Assembly (NCBI RefSeq): GCF_003952005.1
Contig: NZ_QXGJ01000003.1
Coordinates: 243,425 to 307,424 of the forward strand
Direction: 5' to 3'
DNA: 64,000 nucleotides
Source of the DNA: Bifidobacterium callimiconis
GTDB lineage: Bacteria > Actinomycetota > Actinomycetes > Actinomycetales > Bifidobacteriaceae
In this document: one piece after another, positions 9,701 to 17,996 of the stretch
Layout: each line of letters starts with the position of its first letter
Position numbering within the stretch: the stretch's first letter is position 1
The notes under the pieces: generated by a model
Told to the model about the DNA's origin: nothing
Database searches by the model: none
The model's input: the letters and a program-made list of their open reading frames with translations, nothing else
Position numbers and translations under genes: made by a program

Positions 9701-9707
9701 ATGTTCG
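9694..9707 (-). promoter_or_regulatory. LexA-type SOS box overlapping the polymerase start codon
   Basis: On the minus strand the sequence is CGAACATATGTTTG, one base from the Gram-positive/actinobacterial LexA consensus CGAAC-N4-GTTCG. It includes the ATG of the Y-family polymerase and lies just downstream of its TATAAT. Binding here would block initiation. It also lies about 60 bp upstream of the first CRISPR repeat, in the presumed leader. Confidence 0.7.
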
Positions 9708-9765
9708 ATTATATCGTTGGTTCTACTATCTGCTATCCTCATAGAAGCTTGAAGCAATGGCTGAA

Positions 9766-10057
9766 GCTGGGAATTAGCATTCATCCCTCTTGATAGACTT
9801 GGCTGTCTGTGCTGTCCGTGGGCCACACAGCTGGGAATTAGCATTCATCCCTCTTGATAGACTTGGTCGCAAACAAGGAACATGGGTATATATGCTGGGA
9901 ATTAGCATTCATCCCTCTTGATAGACTTGCGTCGTGCGTTGATTCGTTCCCGGTTGCGCTGGGAATTAGCATTCATCCCTCTTGATAGACTTGGAAATCG
10001 GATGACCAACGCGTATGCCGCGCTGGGAATTAGCATTCATCCCTCTTGATAGACTTG
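9766..10057 (+). CRISPR. CRISPR array, type II-C: 5 repeats, 4 spacers
   Basis: Five identical 36-bp repeats, beginning GCTGGGAATTAGCATT and ending CTTGATAGACTTG, start at 9766, 9830, 9894, 9958 and 10022. The period is exactly 64, so all four spacers are 28 bp. The plus strand is assigned as the crRNA strand for two reasons. The tracrRNA candidate upstream of cas9 is complementary to the 5' part of the plus-strand repeat, and a T-tailed hairpin ends the array in that direction. The leader would then be 9701-9765, shared with the polymerase promoter. None of the spacers matches another sequence in this window that I can see. Confidence 0.97.
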
Positions 10058-10084
10058 ATAGTCGATCAAGAGGGATTATTTTTC
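10039..10084 (+). terminator. CRISPR array terminator formed with the last repeat
   Basis: ATCCCTCTTGAT inside the last repeat (10039-10050) is exactly mirrored by ATCAAGAGGGAT (10065-10076), with an inner GACT/AGTC pair and then TATTTTTC. This is an intrinsic terminator for plus-strand transcription, built from the final repeat plus 20-odd bases of flank. No T run exists in the opposite direction. Confidence 0.75.
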
Positions 10085-10107
10085 AAGGATTCTCGGGGTT
10101 TCTGCGT

Positions 10108-10440
10108 TCAGAAAAGCGTGAACACATCAGGGGTCTCTTCAGACTTGTCCTGTTGCATACCGGAAAACCGCAAGGCTGATGACCATTGATGGTCGCTGAT
10201 ATGCAGAATACGAATCATGCCCTTGGGCGGCATGTTCTCTTTAATGGCGCGAACCGTCGCTCGATTACCTGCCTGCGTCGGTGTGTAGCGCGCGTAGACG
10301 GAGAACTGCACCATGCAATATCCCATGTCGAGCAGCATGTTGCGGAAATCCGTTGCGATTTTTCGCTGCTGTTTGGTTTTTACCGGCAGATCGAACATGA
10401 CCAAACACCACATACCACCACTGTCCTCATCCGTTTTCAT
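10108..10440 (-). CDS. cas2: CRISPR-associated endonuclease Cas2
   Basis: A 110-residue Cas2 that dimerises between Cas1 dimers in the spacer-integration complex. The ferredoxin-like start WCLVMFDLPVKTKQQRK carries the conserved Asp, followed by YCMVQFSVYARYTP, typical of type II Cas2. Its ATG overlaps the cas1 stop (ATGA, 10437-10440), so the two are translationally coupled. It is the last gene of cas9-cas1-cas2, and its stop lies about 50 bp from the last CRISPR repeat. Confidence 0.96.
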   Translation of the reverse strand: MKTDEDSGGMWCLVMFDLPVKTKQQRKIATDFRNMLLDMGYCMVQFSVYARYTPTQAGNRATVRAIKENMPPKGMIRILHISDHQWSSALRFSGMQQDKSEETPDVFTLF

Positions 10441-11342
10441 AGCACACCTAAGTACTCGGGCACCAGCAGCCGATCAATCTTCTTTTCGCAGTACAGGCCG
10501 AATTGCTGAGCAAAGTCGTTCAGCGAGCTCGGTATAGTCAGTCCCGTGCCATTGAACTGCTGATTTACCGAATCGACCAAGTACTTTTTCACCGCCTTGT
10601 CTTCAAGGGAGTCAGCTGCCGAAAGTTGTGCAACTGAATGATCAATAGCTGGCCGATACACTTCCAACAGATCATCGGCCAAACAGAAGTAATTGCCTCG
10701 ACCGTGATGGTTCACCCCAATTGATGGGATCAATCCTGCAGAAATGACCGATTTGATCGTGAACCCTCGCAATACCGTATATGCATAATCCAGCTGCGCA
10801 TTCCGCCCGCTTCCTTTACCTGGAACACGCGAAAAGGAAACGTCCTGAGGAAATACGCACTTCCAATATTCTCGCGCGGCTTGTCCTTCGCAGTTCGACG
10901 GATCTCCCGACCGTACGGAAGCAGCAATTCCACGAATAGCGCCACCACCGTCAAGGCCCAAAGCATCCAGACAAGCCGCCTGCCCACGAATCTTCGCTTG
11001 CACGATGCGGGCCCAAGCGTTCTTCTTCCGGGGCAACGACATATCCACCTGCGCAAGCTGCCGTTGTGTGACCGTGGTCGGCAGATCGGTCCATGCATGA
11101 AGCGCGGCATCGGGAACACCACGCCAATCACACAGCATGACCGATACGCCGAACCGCGCCATCTCATGCAAGACGGCAGCCGAACAGGATACACGAAGGC
11201 CCAGCAGCACGACTGCGGTCTGAGCCAGTGGAATATCCACTGCATCGTCATCTCCATCTCGCCGCACCCGCATATTGCCGCGAACGTACGAGATTCTTCC
11301 TTCGAGATCGGTGCAGTCGATCACTCTCCACTGGCTCTGCAT
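10437..11342 (-). CDS. cas1: CRISPR-associated endonuclease/integrase Cas1
   Basis: A 301-residue integrase for spacer acquisition. The three metal ligands are visible: Glu152 in NCEGQAAREYW, His212 or His213 in GVNHHGRGNYFCLADDL, and Glu227 in DLLEVYRP. The N-terminal beta domain and C-terminal helical domain are of normal length. It starts 18 bases after cas9 and overlaps cas2 by 4 bases, forming one operon. No csn2 or cas4 follows, which together with the short Cas9 places the system in subtype II-C. Confidence 0.97.
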   Translation of the reverse strand: MQSQWRVIDCTDLEGRISYVRGNMRVRRDGDDDAVDIPLAQTAVVLLGLRVSCSAAVLHEMARFGVSVMLCDWRGVPDAALHAWTDLPTTVTQRQLAQVDMSLPRKKNAWARIVQAKIRGQAACLDALGLDGGGAIRGIAASVRSGDPSNCEGQAAREYWKCVFPQDVSFSRVPGKGSGRNAQLDYAYTVLRGFTIKSVISAGLIPSIGVNHHGRGNYFCLADDLLEVYRPAIDHSVAQLSAADSLEDKAVKKYLVDSVNQQFNGTGLTIPSSLNDFAQQFGLYCEKKIDRLLVPEYLGVL

Positions 11343-11360
11343 GATTACCTCACGTCCATG

Positions 11361-14300
11361 TCATTGTTGCCAAGACCAAGAGATTGGCAAACCGGCGGAT
11401 GACGACCATCGCGGTTCTCCAAATGCATTGCGGCGAATTACTCGTGCTCGGTAATCCCCTAATCCATTCACCACTACGCGCCAGCCAGGAAGCTTGATTA
11501 CCTTACGGACAGCCTCCGGTATCTCAACTCCCTTTTTTTCAAGGTTTTCCAATCCCTCTGCGGCAATCATTCTCGGCTTCAATATCAGACGGGAAGGAGA
11601 ATCAAAGCCAACGAATACCCATCGATTACAACTACTGCTTCCAGAAGCACCCAGTTCCTCAAGAAACTGAACAAATTCACCTATCTGGCCACCTAGCGGA
11701 ACGGACGAGAGGTCCATTTCGATCTCATCGCCGACTACCAGATATCCCAAATATTCAGCCCGCCCGTCTTGAACAGCCTTCACGGTCTTCGGTTCCCCGT
11801 ACCGCATGGAAATCGTCTGTGGGGGAAGCGCAACCGAAAACAGATCCCTCTGACGTGAATGCATCAGATCGGTCTGGAACACTCGGATCATGCCGAAGAA
11901 ATACTTGCGGACTCCCTTCGCGTTCACCGTCCAGCATCGGTATACACGTGCGTGGTGAATGGTCGAGCCGATCTCCGCGGAACCGCCCTGTACGGCGATC
12001 TGGGCGGCTTGCGATGCAAAGAACCCGATACTGTCATCCGGTCCCAGATGTTCGCCATTGACGACAATGTGGCGCGAATCATCACCAGATAGACCCCTAA
12101 CCGGGTCATAATCCGGCAATCTTGTCAGTGCACAGTACAACGCAGGCGTGGATGCACGACGAATTAGTTCCGTGTCGATGGCGTCACCCAGCCGCACCTT
12201 GAGCAGCTTATGGATGGTGGCATCATGAGCGATCGAATTACCCAGCGAATATCGCTGCCACTGGAAGACCGCAACGTGGTCGTTGTCAAGTGCCTCGTTC
12301 ATGAGGCACAGCAGTTTCTCCATGGACGCAAGCCAGCGATGATAGGAGAAATAACCGGCGTTCGACGGTTCGGGATACTCCTTCCACGGAGTCTCATCCG
12401 GAGCCACTCCCATGAGGTGCTGGGACTCACGTATGGAATCACGTTCCACCAGCGTCTGCGCGACGCGAGGGCCCATCATTGCGATAACCACGGCATCCAC
12501 CGCATGATGACGACGGTCCAAACGAGTCTTGGTATTTGCCCCGATGAAACGGATCCGCCCCTCGATACCGCTGGCCCGCCGCGCGAGCGCGGTGACCTTC
12601 CCCTGGAATACTCGTACCGTGGTCGTATGCGTCCGTTCATCCGCTCTGCCGGAATCCGATTGGTATTGCGCGGCATTGAAGTACCAGTCGATACGACGAT
12701 GCAGTTCATCGGCCATCCATGCAACCGATTCGATTGAACGGTTGTCGATCGGCGGGTCCGATTCGGTTTGTTCGAGTCTGCCTTTGATTCCTTGTTTGAA
12801 GGCACGTTGCTCGCGTGGGTTCATGGACTTATCTTCGAACAGGAAGGCGTCAACACGTTTTTTCGCCTCGGTCAGGCTTGCTCCTCGTTGACGGGCCGCA
12901 GGGGTCCTAGCCCACACCGCAAAAGGCGTATTCGACTTCATTCGGTTACACTCAGCGCAGACTGCGGCCAGATTCGTTCTGGTGTTTGTGGAACCAGCCC
13001 CTTTTCGAGGGACTATGTGGTCCATCTCGCAGGTACGGAAGTTGATGCCTCTGCCGCAATACAGGCATTGACCGTTCTGACGTTGTATGGCTTCCAGCCG
13101 TCGGATGTCAGAGTTTCTTACATGGTCATACCGTTCGGCTTCACGCAACTGCCTGCCGAGGACATCGCGGTATGCAGATCGCTTTTCGTTTCGTCGCTCG
13201 TAATCACGCTTATCCTTACGTGCGAACGCAACGGATCCCAATGCATTACGAACGTGCTCGATCTGCACCGTTTCGGGGTCGCCCCACCGTCGTTGGCAGT
13301 TGACGATGTAACGGTTCACGATCTTCAGTACGCGATCGACGGCCGGATTACCTATCGGAGTGGCGATCGGGTCCATTGGGGGCCGCCAGTTGTCGGAGAC
13401 CCCGAACATTGCCTTTCTCGCCGCATGCAGATCATCGTCGGTGTTCAGCATGCGTTCGGTCAGCTTCGACAGCGTGTCTTCCGAATACGCGGCGCGTCCA
13501 GTGGGCAAATCAATGGAGTCCAGCTGGGTCAGTCCCTCATCATCCAACGTATCGATGAATTCGATGGCTTCGGCGTAATCAAGATCGTCCCTAACCCGAT
13601 CCACGTCCATCGTATTGGTAAGCAGACGAATCATCGATTCTCGGGCAGGATCCGAGGCAGCGGCCCACCAACTCAGCAGCGGCTTGCGGATCTTCGCCTT
13701 GGCATCATGAATCCGCTGCACCGAGGTCAGGCGCGGCGGCCGGGTTGAAACACGTTCTTCTCCATCCTGTGTCAGCTTGCCTACGCCACGGATCTGAGAA
13801 CGCTTCAATCCCAGAAGATCAGCGATGTCAGTCCAGTTGATGTCGTCCTGAGAGGATGAGCAAAGGTTTTCGAACACCGTCTTCTTTTCATCCACCGTCA
13901 GCGGTCGTTCTGTTCGTCCCTCCGCGATCCGGATATTGGTGATGACGTTGACGATGCGGTATCGCTGGAACACCAGGGACGCCTTCAGAGCGCGAGGATT
14001 ATTCGGCGACAGTGGATCCCGACCGACACGAGCCTCCGCCGATCCCCGCGGCGACACCGCGGCAAACACCTGACGGAACAGCGGTTGCCACTCATCCCGA
14101 GGCACCCGCTGCATGGTGAAAATACGCTTGAGCTCGTTCGCGTTATCCTCCTGCATCAGTCGAACGGGCAATAATCCCTCGGCGGCAACCTTCTCCGCCG
14201 CGTTGACCTTGGTTCGCAGACGTGGAGCCTCTGCGAAACCATTGGACAGGACCGCATCCACAACCTGCGCAGGCGTGCAATTCTCCGGCAAGGGTCTGCC

Positions 14301-14807
14301 CAACCGCTCCTCCGCCCGACGAACGAGCTCCTCATACTGCGATGAATACGGATTGTCTACAAGCAGGGAATCAACCCGCTTGTACGGATTGCGCCAGCCA
14401 CGATGTCGTGCCATATGACGGACTGCTATTGAAATGTTCTCCTGACGAAGCCCGTCATCCTCGATGAACCGTGTTGCCAGTTCACTCCGGACTCGCCATT
14501 CCTCGAACGGACGTGTTAACAATTCGGGGTCGATGATCGGATACCCCGCGGCCTCGAGCAACTCGTCAAGCTTCCTCAACCGAGTCCGACGACGTCTGCG
14601 CATACGGCGAACACGCCGCGCCACGCCGGACTGCGCCTTACGAGTAATGGCGTCTTTGTTCTTTTCAGGGTCCACACCACCGTCGTGGATGACGCTCTGC
14701 ATATTCAGGATGCGAACCGGCATCCCCTCATCATCCACTTCGACCGCAGCCAAACCCACAGAATATAGTCCAACATCGATTCCCAATTTGTATGGTTGTT
14801 CAGCCAT
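11361..14807 (-). CDS. cas9: CRISPR RNA-guided endonuclease Cas9 (type II-C)
   Basis: The RNA-guided DNA endonuclease of the type II system, 1148 residues, similar in length and layout to actinobacterial II-C Cas9 such as that of Actinomyces naeslundii. RuvC-I has Asp11 in YKLGIDVGLYSVGL; the Arg-rich bridge helix is at about 64-83; RuvC-II Glu is near 517 (TVQIEH). The HNH domain near 581-630 carries the MDHIVPRKG His (about 597). Two CxxC pairs (CLYC, CAEC) suggest a structural zinc. RuvC-III has RRHHAVDAVVIA with His and Asp near 767-771. All nuclease residues are present, so it should be active. The ATG at 14807 follows AAGGAGG by 7 bases; the longer frame to 14909 runs into the tracrRNA gene. 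It heads cas9-cas1-cas2. Confidence 0.97.
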   Translation of the reverse strand: MAEQPYKLGIDVGLYSVGLAAVEVDDEGMPVRILNMQSVIHDGGVDPEKNKDAITRKAQSGVARRVRRMRRRRRTRLRKLDELLEAAGYPIIDPELLTRPFEEWRVRSELATRFIEDDGLRQENISIAVRHMARHRGWRNPYKRVDSLLVDNPYSSQYEELVRRAEERLGRPLPENCTPAQVVDAVLSNGFAEAPRLRTKVNAAEKVAAEGLLPVRLMQEDNANELKRIFTMQRVPRDEWQPLFRQVFAAVSPRGSAEARVGRDPLSPNNPRALKASLVFQRYRIVNVITNIRIAEGRTERPLTVDEKKTVFENLCSSSQDDINWTDIADLLGLKRSQIRGVGKLTQDGEERVSTRPPRLTSVQRIHDAKAKIRKPLLSWWAAASDPARESMIRLLTNTMDVDRVRDDLDYAEAIEFIDTLDDEGLTQLDSIDLPTGRAAYSEDTLSKLTERMLNTDDDLHAARKAMFGVSDNWRPPMDPIATPIGNPAVDRVLKIVNRYIVNCQRRWGDPETVQIEHVRNALGSVAFARKDKRDYERRNEKRSAYRDVLGRQLREAERYDHVRNSDIRRLEAIQRQNGQCLYCGRGINFRTCEMDHIVPRKGAGSTNTRTNLAAVCAECNRMKSNTPFAVWARTPAARQRGASLTEAKKRVDAFLFEDKSMNPREQRAFKQGIKGRLEQTESDPPIDNRSIESVAWMADELHRRIDWYFNAAQYQSDSGRADERTHTTTVRVFQGKVTALARRASGIEGRIRFIGANTKTRLDRRHHAVDAVVIAMMGPRVAQTLVERDSIRESQHLMGVAPDETPWKEYPEPSNAGYFSYHRWLASMEKLLCLMNEALDNDHVAVFQWQRYSLGNSIAHDATIHKLLKVRLGDAIDTELIRRASTPALYCALTRLPDYDPVRGLSGDDSRHIVVNGEHLGPDDSIGFFASQAAQIAVQGGSAEIGSTIHHARVYRCWTVNAKGVRKYFFGMIRVFQTDLMHSRQRDLFSVALPPQTISMRYGEPKTVKAVQDGRAEYLGYLVVGDEIEMDLSSVPLGGQIGEFVQFLEELGASGSSSCNRWVFVGFDSPSRLILKPRMIAAEGLENLEKKGVEIPEAVRKVIKLPGWRVVVNGLGDYRARVIRRNAFGEPRWSSSAGLPISWSWQQ

Positions 14808-14849
14808 ATATAGCCTCCTTGCTGATTCCATTATGCATGACGAAGGCCG

Positions 14850-14947
14850 AAAACAAAAACGGGGCAGGTCTTTCGGCCTGCCCCTGCAGAAAATCTGCTT
14901 AGCATTCAAAGCGGCTAACGAGTCCGCTCTTACTGAGAATTAGCATT
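14850..14947 (-). ncRNA. Candidate tracrRNA
   Basis: Read on the minus strand, TATACT (-10, at 14956-14951) is followed by AATGCTAATTCTCAG, which pairs over 15 bases with repeat positions 2-16 (one G-U). Then come a hairpin AGCGG/CCGCT, the segment TTTGAATGCTAAGC, a hairpin GCAGA/TCTGC, and a terminator GGGGCAGG/CCTGCCCC followed by GTTTTTGTTTT. Anti-repeat, hairpins and terminator directly upstream of cas9 match the expected tracrRNA layout. The exact 5' end is uncertain by a few bases. TGAATGCTAA inside is a second partial anti-repeat. Confidence 0.85.
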
Positions 14948-14950
14948 TTT

Positions 14951-14956
14951 AGTATA
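14951..14956 (-). promoter_or_regulatory. -10 box of the tracrRNA promoter
   Basis: TATACT on the minus strand lies 4-7 bases upstream of the anti-repeat. No good -35 is visible at 16-18 bp (CTGCAT at best), so the promoter strength is uncertain. Confidence 0.55.
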
Positions 14957-15000
14957 GCGCATGACGGAGAAATATGCAGGATAGTGGAGTCGGGGCGATA

Positions 15001-15050
15001 CTCCCCTCAGTCGGCGTTGCCGACAGCTCCCCTCGGGGAGGGGAGCCAGA
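15001..15050. repeat. Dispersed REP-like palindrome, family 1
   Basis: CTCCCCTCAGTCGGC...GCCGACAGCTCCCCT, then CGGGGAGGGGAG, forms two small adjoining hairpins between the tracrRNA and purF. Related copies are at 19587, 20571, 53954 and 59201 in this window. The rest of 15051-15226 shows no feature I can identify beyond the purF ribosome site. Confidence 0.7.
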
Positions 15051-15226
15051 GAGGTGAAGTCATGAGGTCTGATACGGATGTCGTAGGTCCGGAATGCGGA
15101 CTTCCCGCACGGGAAACGGGAACATGGTGTATGGGCGGCGACGCGGAAGTGAACTGTTGTAGCCCTTGGTTGGTAGAGTTTGGGAAGCGACGAATCCCTT
15201 GACTTTTCTACGGAAGGAGCGGTTGC

Positions 15227-16771
15227 TTGTCCGCCGAACTGGAAGAAATTCATGAAGAATGCGGCGTCTTTGGCGTCTGGGGACACCCCGATGCATCTCG
15301 CCTCACCTACTTCGGGCTCCACGCCCTGCAACATCGAGGCCAGGAGGGTGCCGGCATCGTTTCCAACGACAACGGTCATCTGATCGGCCACCGCGGACTC
15401 GGCCTGCTCACCCAGGTGTTCGGCGACGAGCGCGAGATCGCCCGACTCAAGGGCAACCGGGCCATCGGCCACGTGCGCTACGCCACCGCCGGCTCCGGGT
15501 CCACCGACAACATCCAGCCGTTCATCTTCCGCTTCCACGACGGCGACATGGCCCTGTGCCACAACGGCAACCTCACCAACTGCCGCACCCTGCGCCGCAA
15601 CCTCGAGGACGAAGGCGCGATCTTCCACTCCAACTCCGACACCGAAGTGCTCATGCACCTGATCCGTCGCTCCAACCAGCGCACGTTCATGGACAAGCTC
15701 AAGGAGTCCCTCAACACGGTGCACGGCGGCTTCGCCTACCTGATCATGACCGAGGACGCCATGATCGGCGCGCTCGACCCGAACGGCTTCCGTCCGCTCA
15801 GCCTCGGCCGCATGAAGAACGGCGCCTATGTGCTCGCCTCCGAGACCTGCGCGCTCGACGTGGTAGGCGCCGAGCTCGTGCGCAACATCCGCCCCGGCGA
15901 GATCGTGGTGGTCAACGACCACGGCTACAAGATCGTGCAGTACACCAACAAGACCCAGCTGGCGATCTGCTCCATGGAGTTCATCTACTTCGCCCGCCCC
16001 GACTCCGACATCTACGGCGTGAACGTGCACTCCGCCCGCAAGCGCATGGGCGCCCGTCTCGCCCAGGAGTCCCCCGTCGAGGCCGACATGGTCATCGGCG
16101 TGCCGAACTCCTCCCTGTCCGCCGCATCCGGCTACGCGGAAGCCAGCGGGCTGCCCAACGAGATGGGCCTGATCAAGAACCAGTACGTGGCCCGCACGTT
16201 CATCCAGCCCACGCAGGAACTGCGCGAACAAGGCGTACGCATGAAGCTGTCCGCCGTGCGCGGCGTGGTCAAGGGCAAGCGCGTCGTCGTGATCGACGAC
16301 TCCATCGTGCGCGGCACCACGTCCAAGCGCATCGTCCAGCTGCTGCGCGAGGCCGGCGCCGCCGAAGTGCACATGCGCATCAGCTCGCCGCCGCTCAAGT
16401 ACCCGTGCTTCTACGGCATCGACATCTCCACCACCAAGGAGCTGATCGCCGGCAAGAAGAGCGTCGAGGAGATCCGTGAATACATCGGCGCCGACTCGCT
16501 CGCCTTCCTCTCCCTCGACGGACTCGTCGAAAGCATCGGACTGAACACCGAGGCCCCGTACGGCGGCCTGTGCGTCGCCTACTTCAACGGCGACTACCCC
16601 ACCGCGCTCGACGACTACGAGCAGGACTTCCTCAAGTCGCTCACCGCCGAGGATCGCGTGCGCCTGCCCGAGTTCGCGCTGTACAAGAGCAAGTACATCG
16701 GCAACGAGTACTCCTGCCAGCGTGCGGAGACGGCTGACGCCGACGACACCACCGACCCCGACAACGAATAG
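15227..16771 (+). CDS. purF: Amidophosphoribosyltransferase
   Basis: The committed step of purine synthesis: PRPP and glutamine give phosphoribosylamine. The protein has 514 residues with an N-terminal Ntn-type glutaminase domain and a C-terminal phosphoribosyltransferase domain. The catalytic Cys is residue 12 in [20 protein letters not shown], implying removal of an 11-residue propeptide. The PRPP loop is [16 protein letters not shown]. It starts with TTG at 15227, preceded by GGAAGGA 8 bases upstream; no better start agrees with the propeptide. A Cys near [13 protein letters not shown] and the C-terminal YIGNEYSC hint at an iron-sulfur cluster as in the B. subtilis type. It is followed by purM after 96 bases. 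Confidence 0.97.
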   Translation: MSAELEEIHEECGVFGVWGHPDASRLTYFGLHALQHRGQEGAGIVSNDNGHLIGHRGLGLLTQVFGDEREIARLKGNRAIGHVRYATAGSGSTDNIQPFIFRFHDGDMALCHNGNLTNCRTLRRNLEDEGAIFHSNSDTEVLMHLIRRSNQRTFMDKLKESLNTVHGGFAYLIMTEDAMIGALDPNGFRPLSLGRMKNGAYVLASETCALDVVGAELVRNIRPGEIVVVNDHGYKIVQYTNKTQLAICSMEFIYFARPDSDIYGVNVHSARKRMGARLAQESPVEADMVIGVPNSSLSAASGYAEASGLPNEMGLIKNQYVARTFIQPTQELREQGVRMKLSAVRGVVKGKRVVVIDDSIVRGTTSKRIVQLLREAGAAEVHMRISSPPLKYPCFYGIDISTTKELIAGKKSVEEIREYIGADSLAFLSLDGLVESIGLNTEAPYGGLCVAYFNGDYPTALDDYEQDFLKSLTAEDRVRLPEFALYKSKYIGNEYSCQRAETADADDTTDPDNE

Positions 16772-16867
16772 CCGACCGACGGCCGTATCGGTCATAACCA
16801 ACCCGGATTTTCACGAATCATCAAAAATACATCGATACCCCATCGATATCACCCAGAAAGGTGCATC

Positions 16868-17902
16868 ATGCCCCAAGCGTATGAGAATGCTGGAGTCAGC
16901 GTCGAGGCCGGCTACGAGGTCGTCAAGCGCATCAAGTCGCACGTCGCCCGTACCAACCGTCCCGGCGTGGTCGGCGGCATCGGCGGATTCGGCGGCCTGT
17001 TCGACCTGGCCTCCCTCGGCTACAAGGAGCCGGTCCTGATCTCCGGCACCGACGGCGTCGGCACCAAGCTCGTCGTCGCCAAGATGGCCAACAAGCACAA
17101 CACCATCGGCGTGGACTGCGTGGCCATGTGCGTCAACGACATCGCCGCCCAGGGCGGACAGCCCCTCTTCTTCCTCGACTACATCGCCTGCGGCAAGAAC
17201 GACCCGGCCCTGCTCGAGCAGGTCGTGGCCGGCGTGGCCGACGGCTGCGTGCAGGCCGAAGCCGGCCTGATCGGCGGCGAGACCGCCGAAATGCCCGGCA
17301 TGTACGACGAGGACGAGTACGATCTCGCCGGCTTCACCGTCGGCGTGGTCGAAAAGTCCGACATCATCGACGGCTCCACCATCGCCGACGGCGACGTGCT
17401 CATCGGTCTGCCCAGCTCCGGCGTGCACTCCAACGGCTTCTCCCTCGTACGCAAGGCCCTGTTCGAACAGGCCGGCTACACCGTGGACACCCAACTGCCC
17501 GAACTCGGCGACGCCAAGCTCGGCGACGTGCTGCTCACCCCCACCAAGATCTACGTGAAGACCCTCAAGCCGCTCTTCGCGGCCGGCGTCATCAAGGGCG
17601 TCGCCCACATCACCGGCGGCGGCTTCATCGAAAACATCCCGCGCATGATCCCCGACGGCCTCGCCGCCAGCATCCAGCTCGGCACCTGGCCCGTCCTCCC
17701 CATCTTCGACGTGCTCGAAAAGGCCGGCGAGATCGACCACATGGAGATGTACAACATCTTCAACATGGGCATCGGCATGGTGCTCGCCGTCTCCAAGGAC
17801 CGCGCCGACGAAGCGCTCGCCATTCTCAAGGAGCACGACGAGCCCGCCTACGTGATCGGCTCCATCAAGCCCGCCGAAGGCACGCAGATCGAACTGCACT
17901 AA
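16868..17902 (+). CDS. purM: Phosphoribosylformylglycinamidine cyclo-ligase (AIR synthetase)
   Basis: Converts FGAM to aminoimidazole ribotide using ATP, directly after PurL in the pathway. The 344 residues have the PurM fold. Key segments are [15 protein letters not shown] (nucleotide/phosphate binding), [23 protein letters not shown], and [13 protein letters not shown] near the C-terminus. The start ATG at 16868 follows AGAAAGG. It lies between purF and purD and reads in the same direction, so it is part of the purine operon. A GC hairpin 20 bases after its stop may attenuate read-through to purD. Confidence 0.97.
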   Translation: MPQAYENAGVSVEAGYEVVKRIKSHVARTNRPGVVGGIGGFGGLFDLASLGYKEPVLISGTDGVGTKLVVAKMANKHNTIGVDCVAMCVNDIAAQGGQPLFFLDYIACGKNDPALLEQVVAGVADGCVQAEAGLIGGETAEMPGMYDEDEYDLAGFTVGVVEKSDIIDGSTIADGDVLIGLPSSGVHSNGFSLVRKALFEQAGYTVDTQLPELGDAKLGDVLLTPTKIYVKTLKPLFAAGVIKGVAHITGGGFIENIPRMIPDGLAASIQLGTWPVLPIFDVLEKAGEIDHMEMYNIFNMGIGMVLAVSKDRADEALAILKEHDEPAYVIGSIKPAEGTQIELH

Positions 17903-17922
17903 GTTCACCATCCTCGACCATC

Positions 17923-17946
17923 AGCCCCCGCCCAACCGCGGGGGCT
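17923..17946 (+). terminator. Hairpin between purM and purD (possible attenuator)
   Basis: AGCCCCCGC/GCGGGGGCT with a 6-base loop, 20 bases after the purM stop and about 50 before purD. No T run follows, only TTCCC, so it is more likely a pause or mRNA-processing stem than a full terminator. Confidence 0.55.
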
Positions 17947-17996
17947 TCCCACTGCACTGATTGATCCCATCTGAATCTGAAAGGAACACAAGGACC

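Noticed and set aside
9701..9844. N-terminal extension of the Y-family polymerase to 9844
   Set aside because: It would run through the first CRISPR repeat and encode no family sequence; ATG 9700 has a promoter and SOS box in place.
14930..16801. A 623-residue minus-strand frame opposite purF
   Set aside because: Antisense shadow of purF; it also crosses the tracrRNA promoter.
17923..17946. purM-purD hairpin as a purine riboswitch
   Set aside because: It is a short stem with no aptamer-like junction or conserved purine-riboswitch core; a simple pause stem is enough to explain it.
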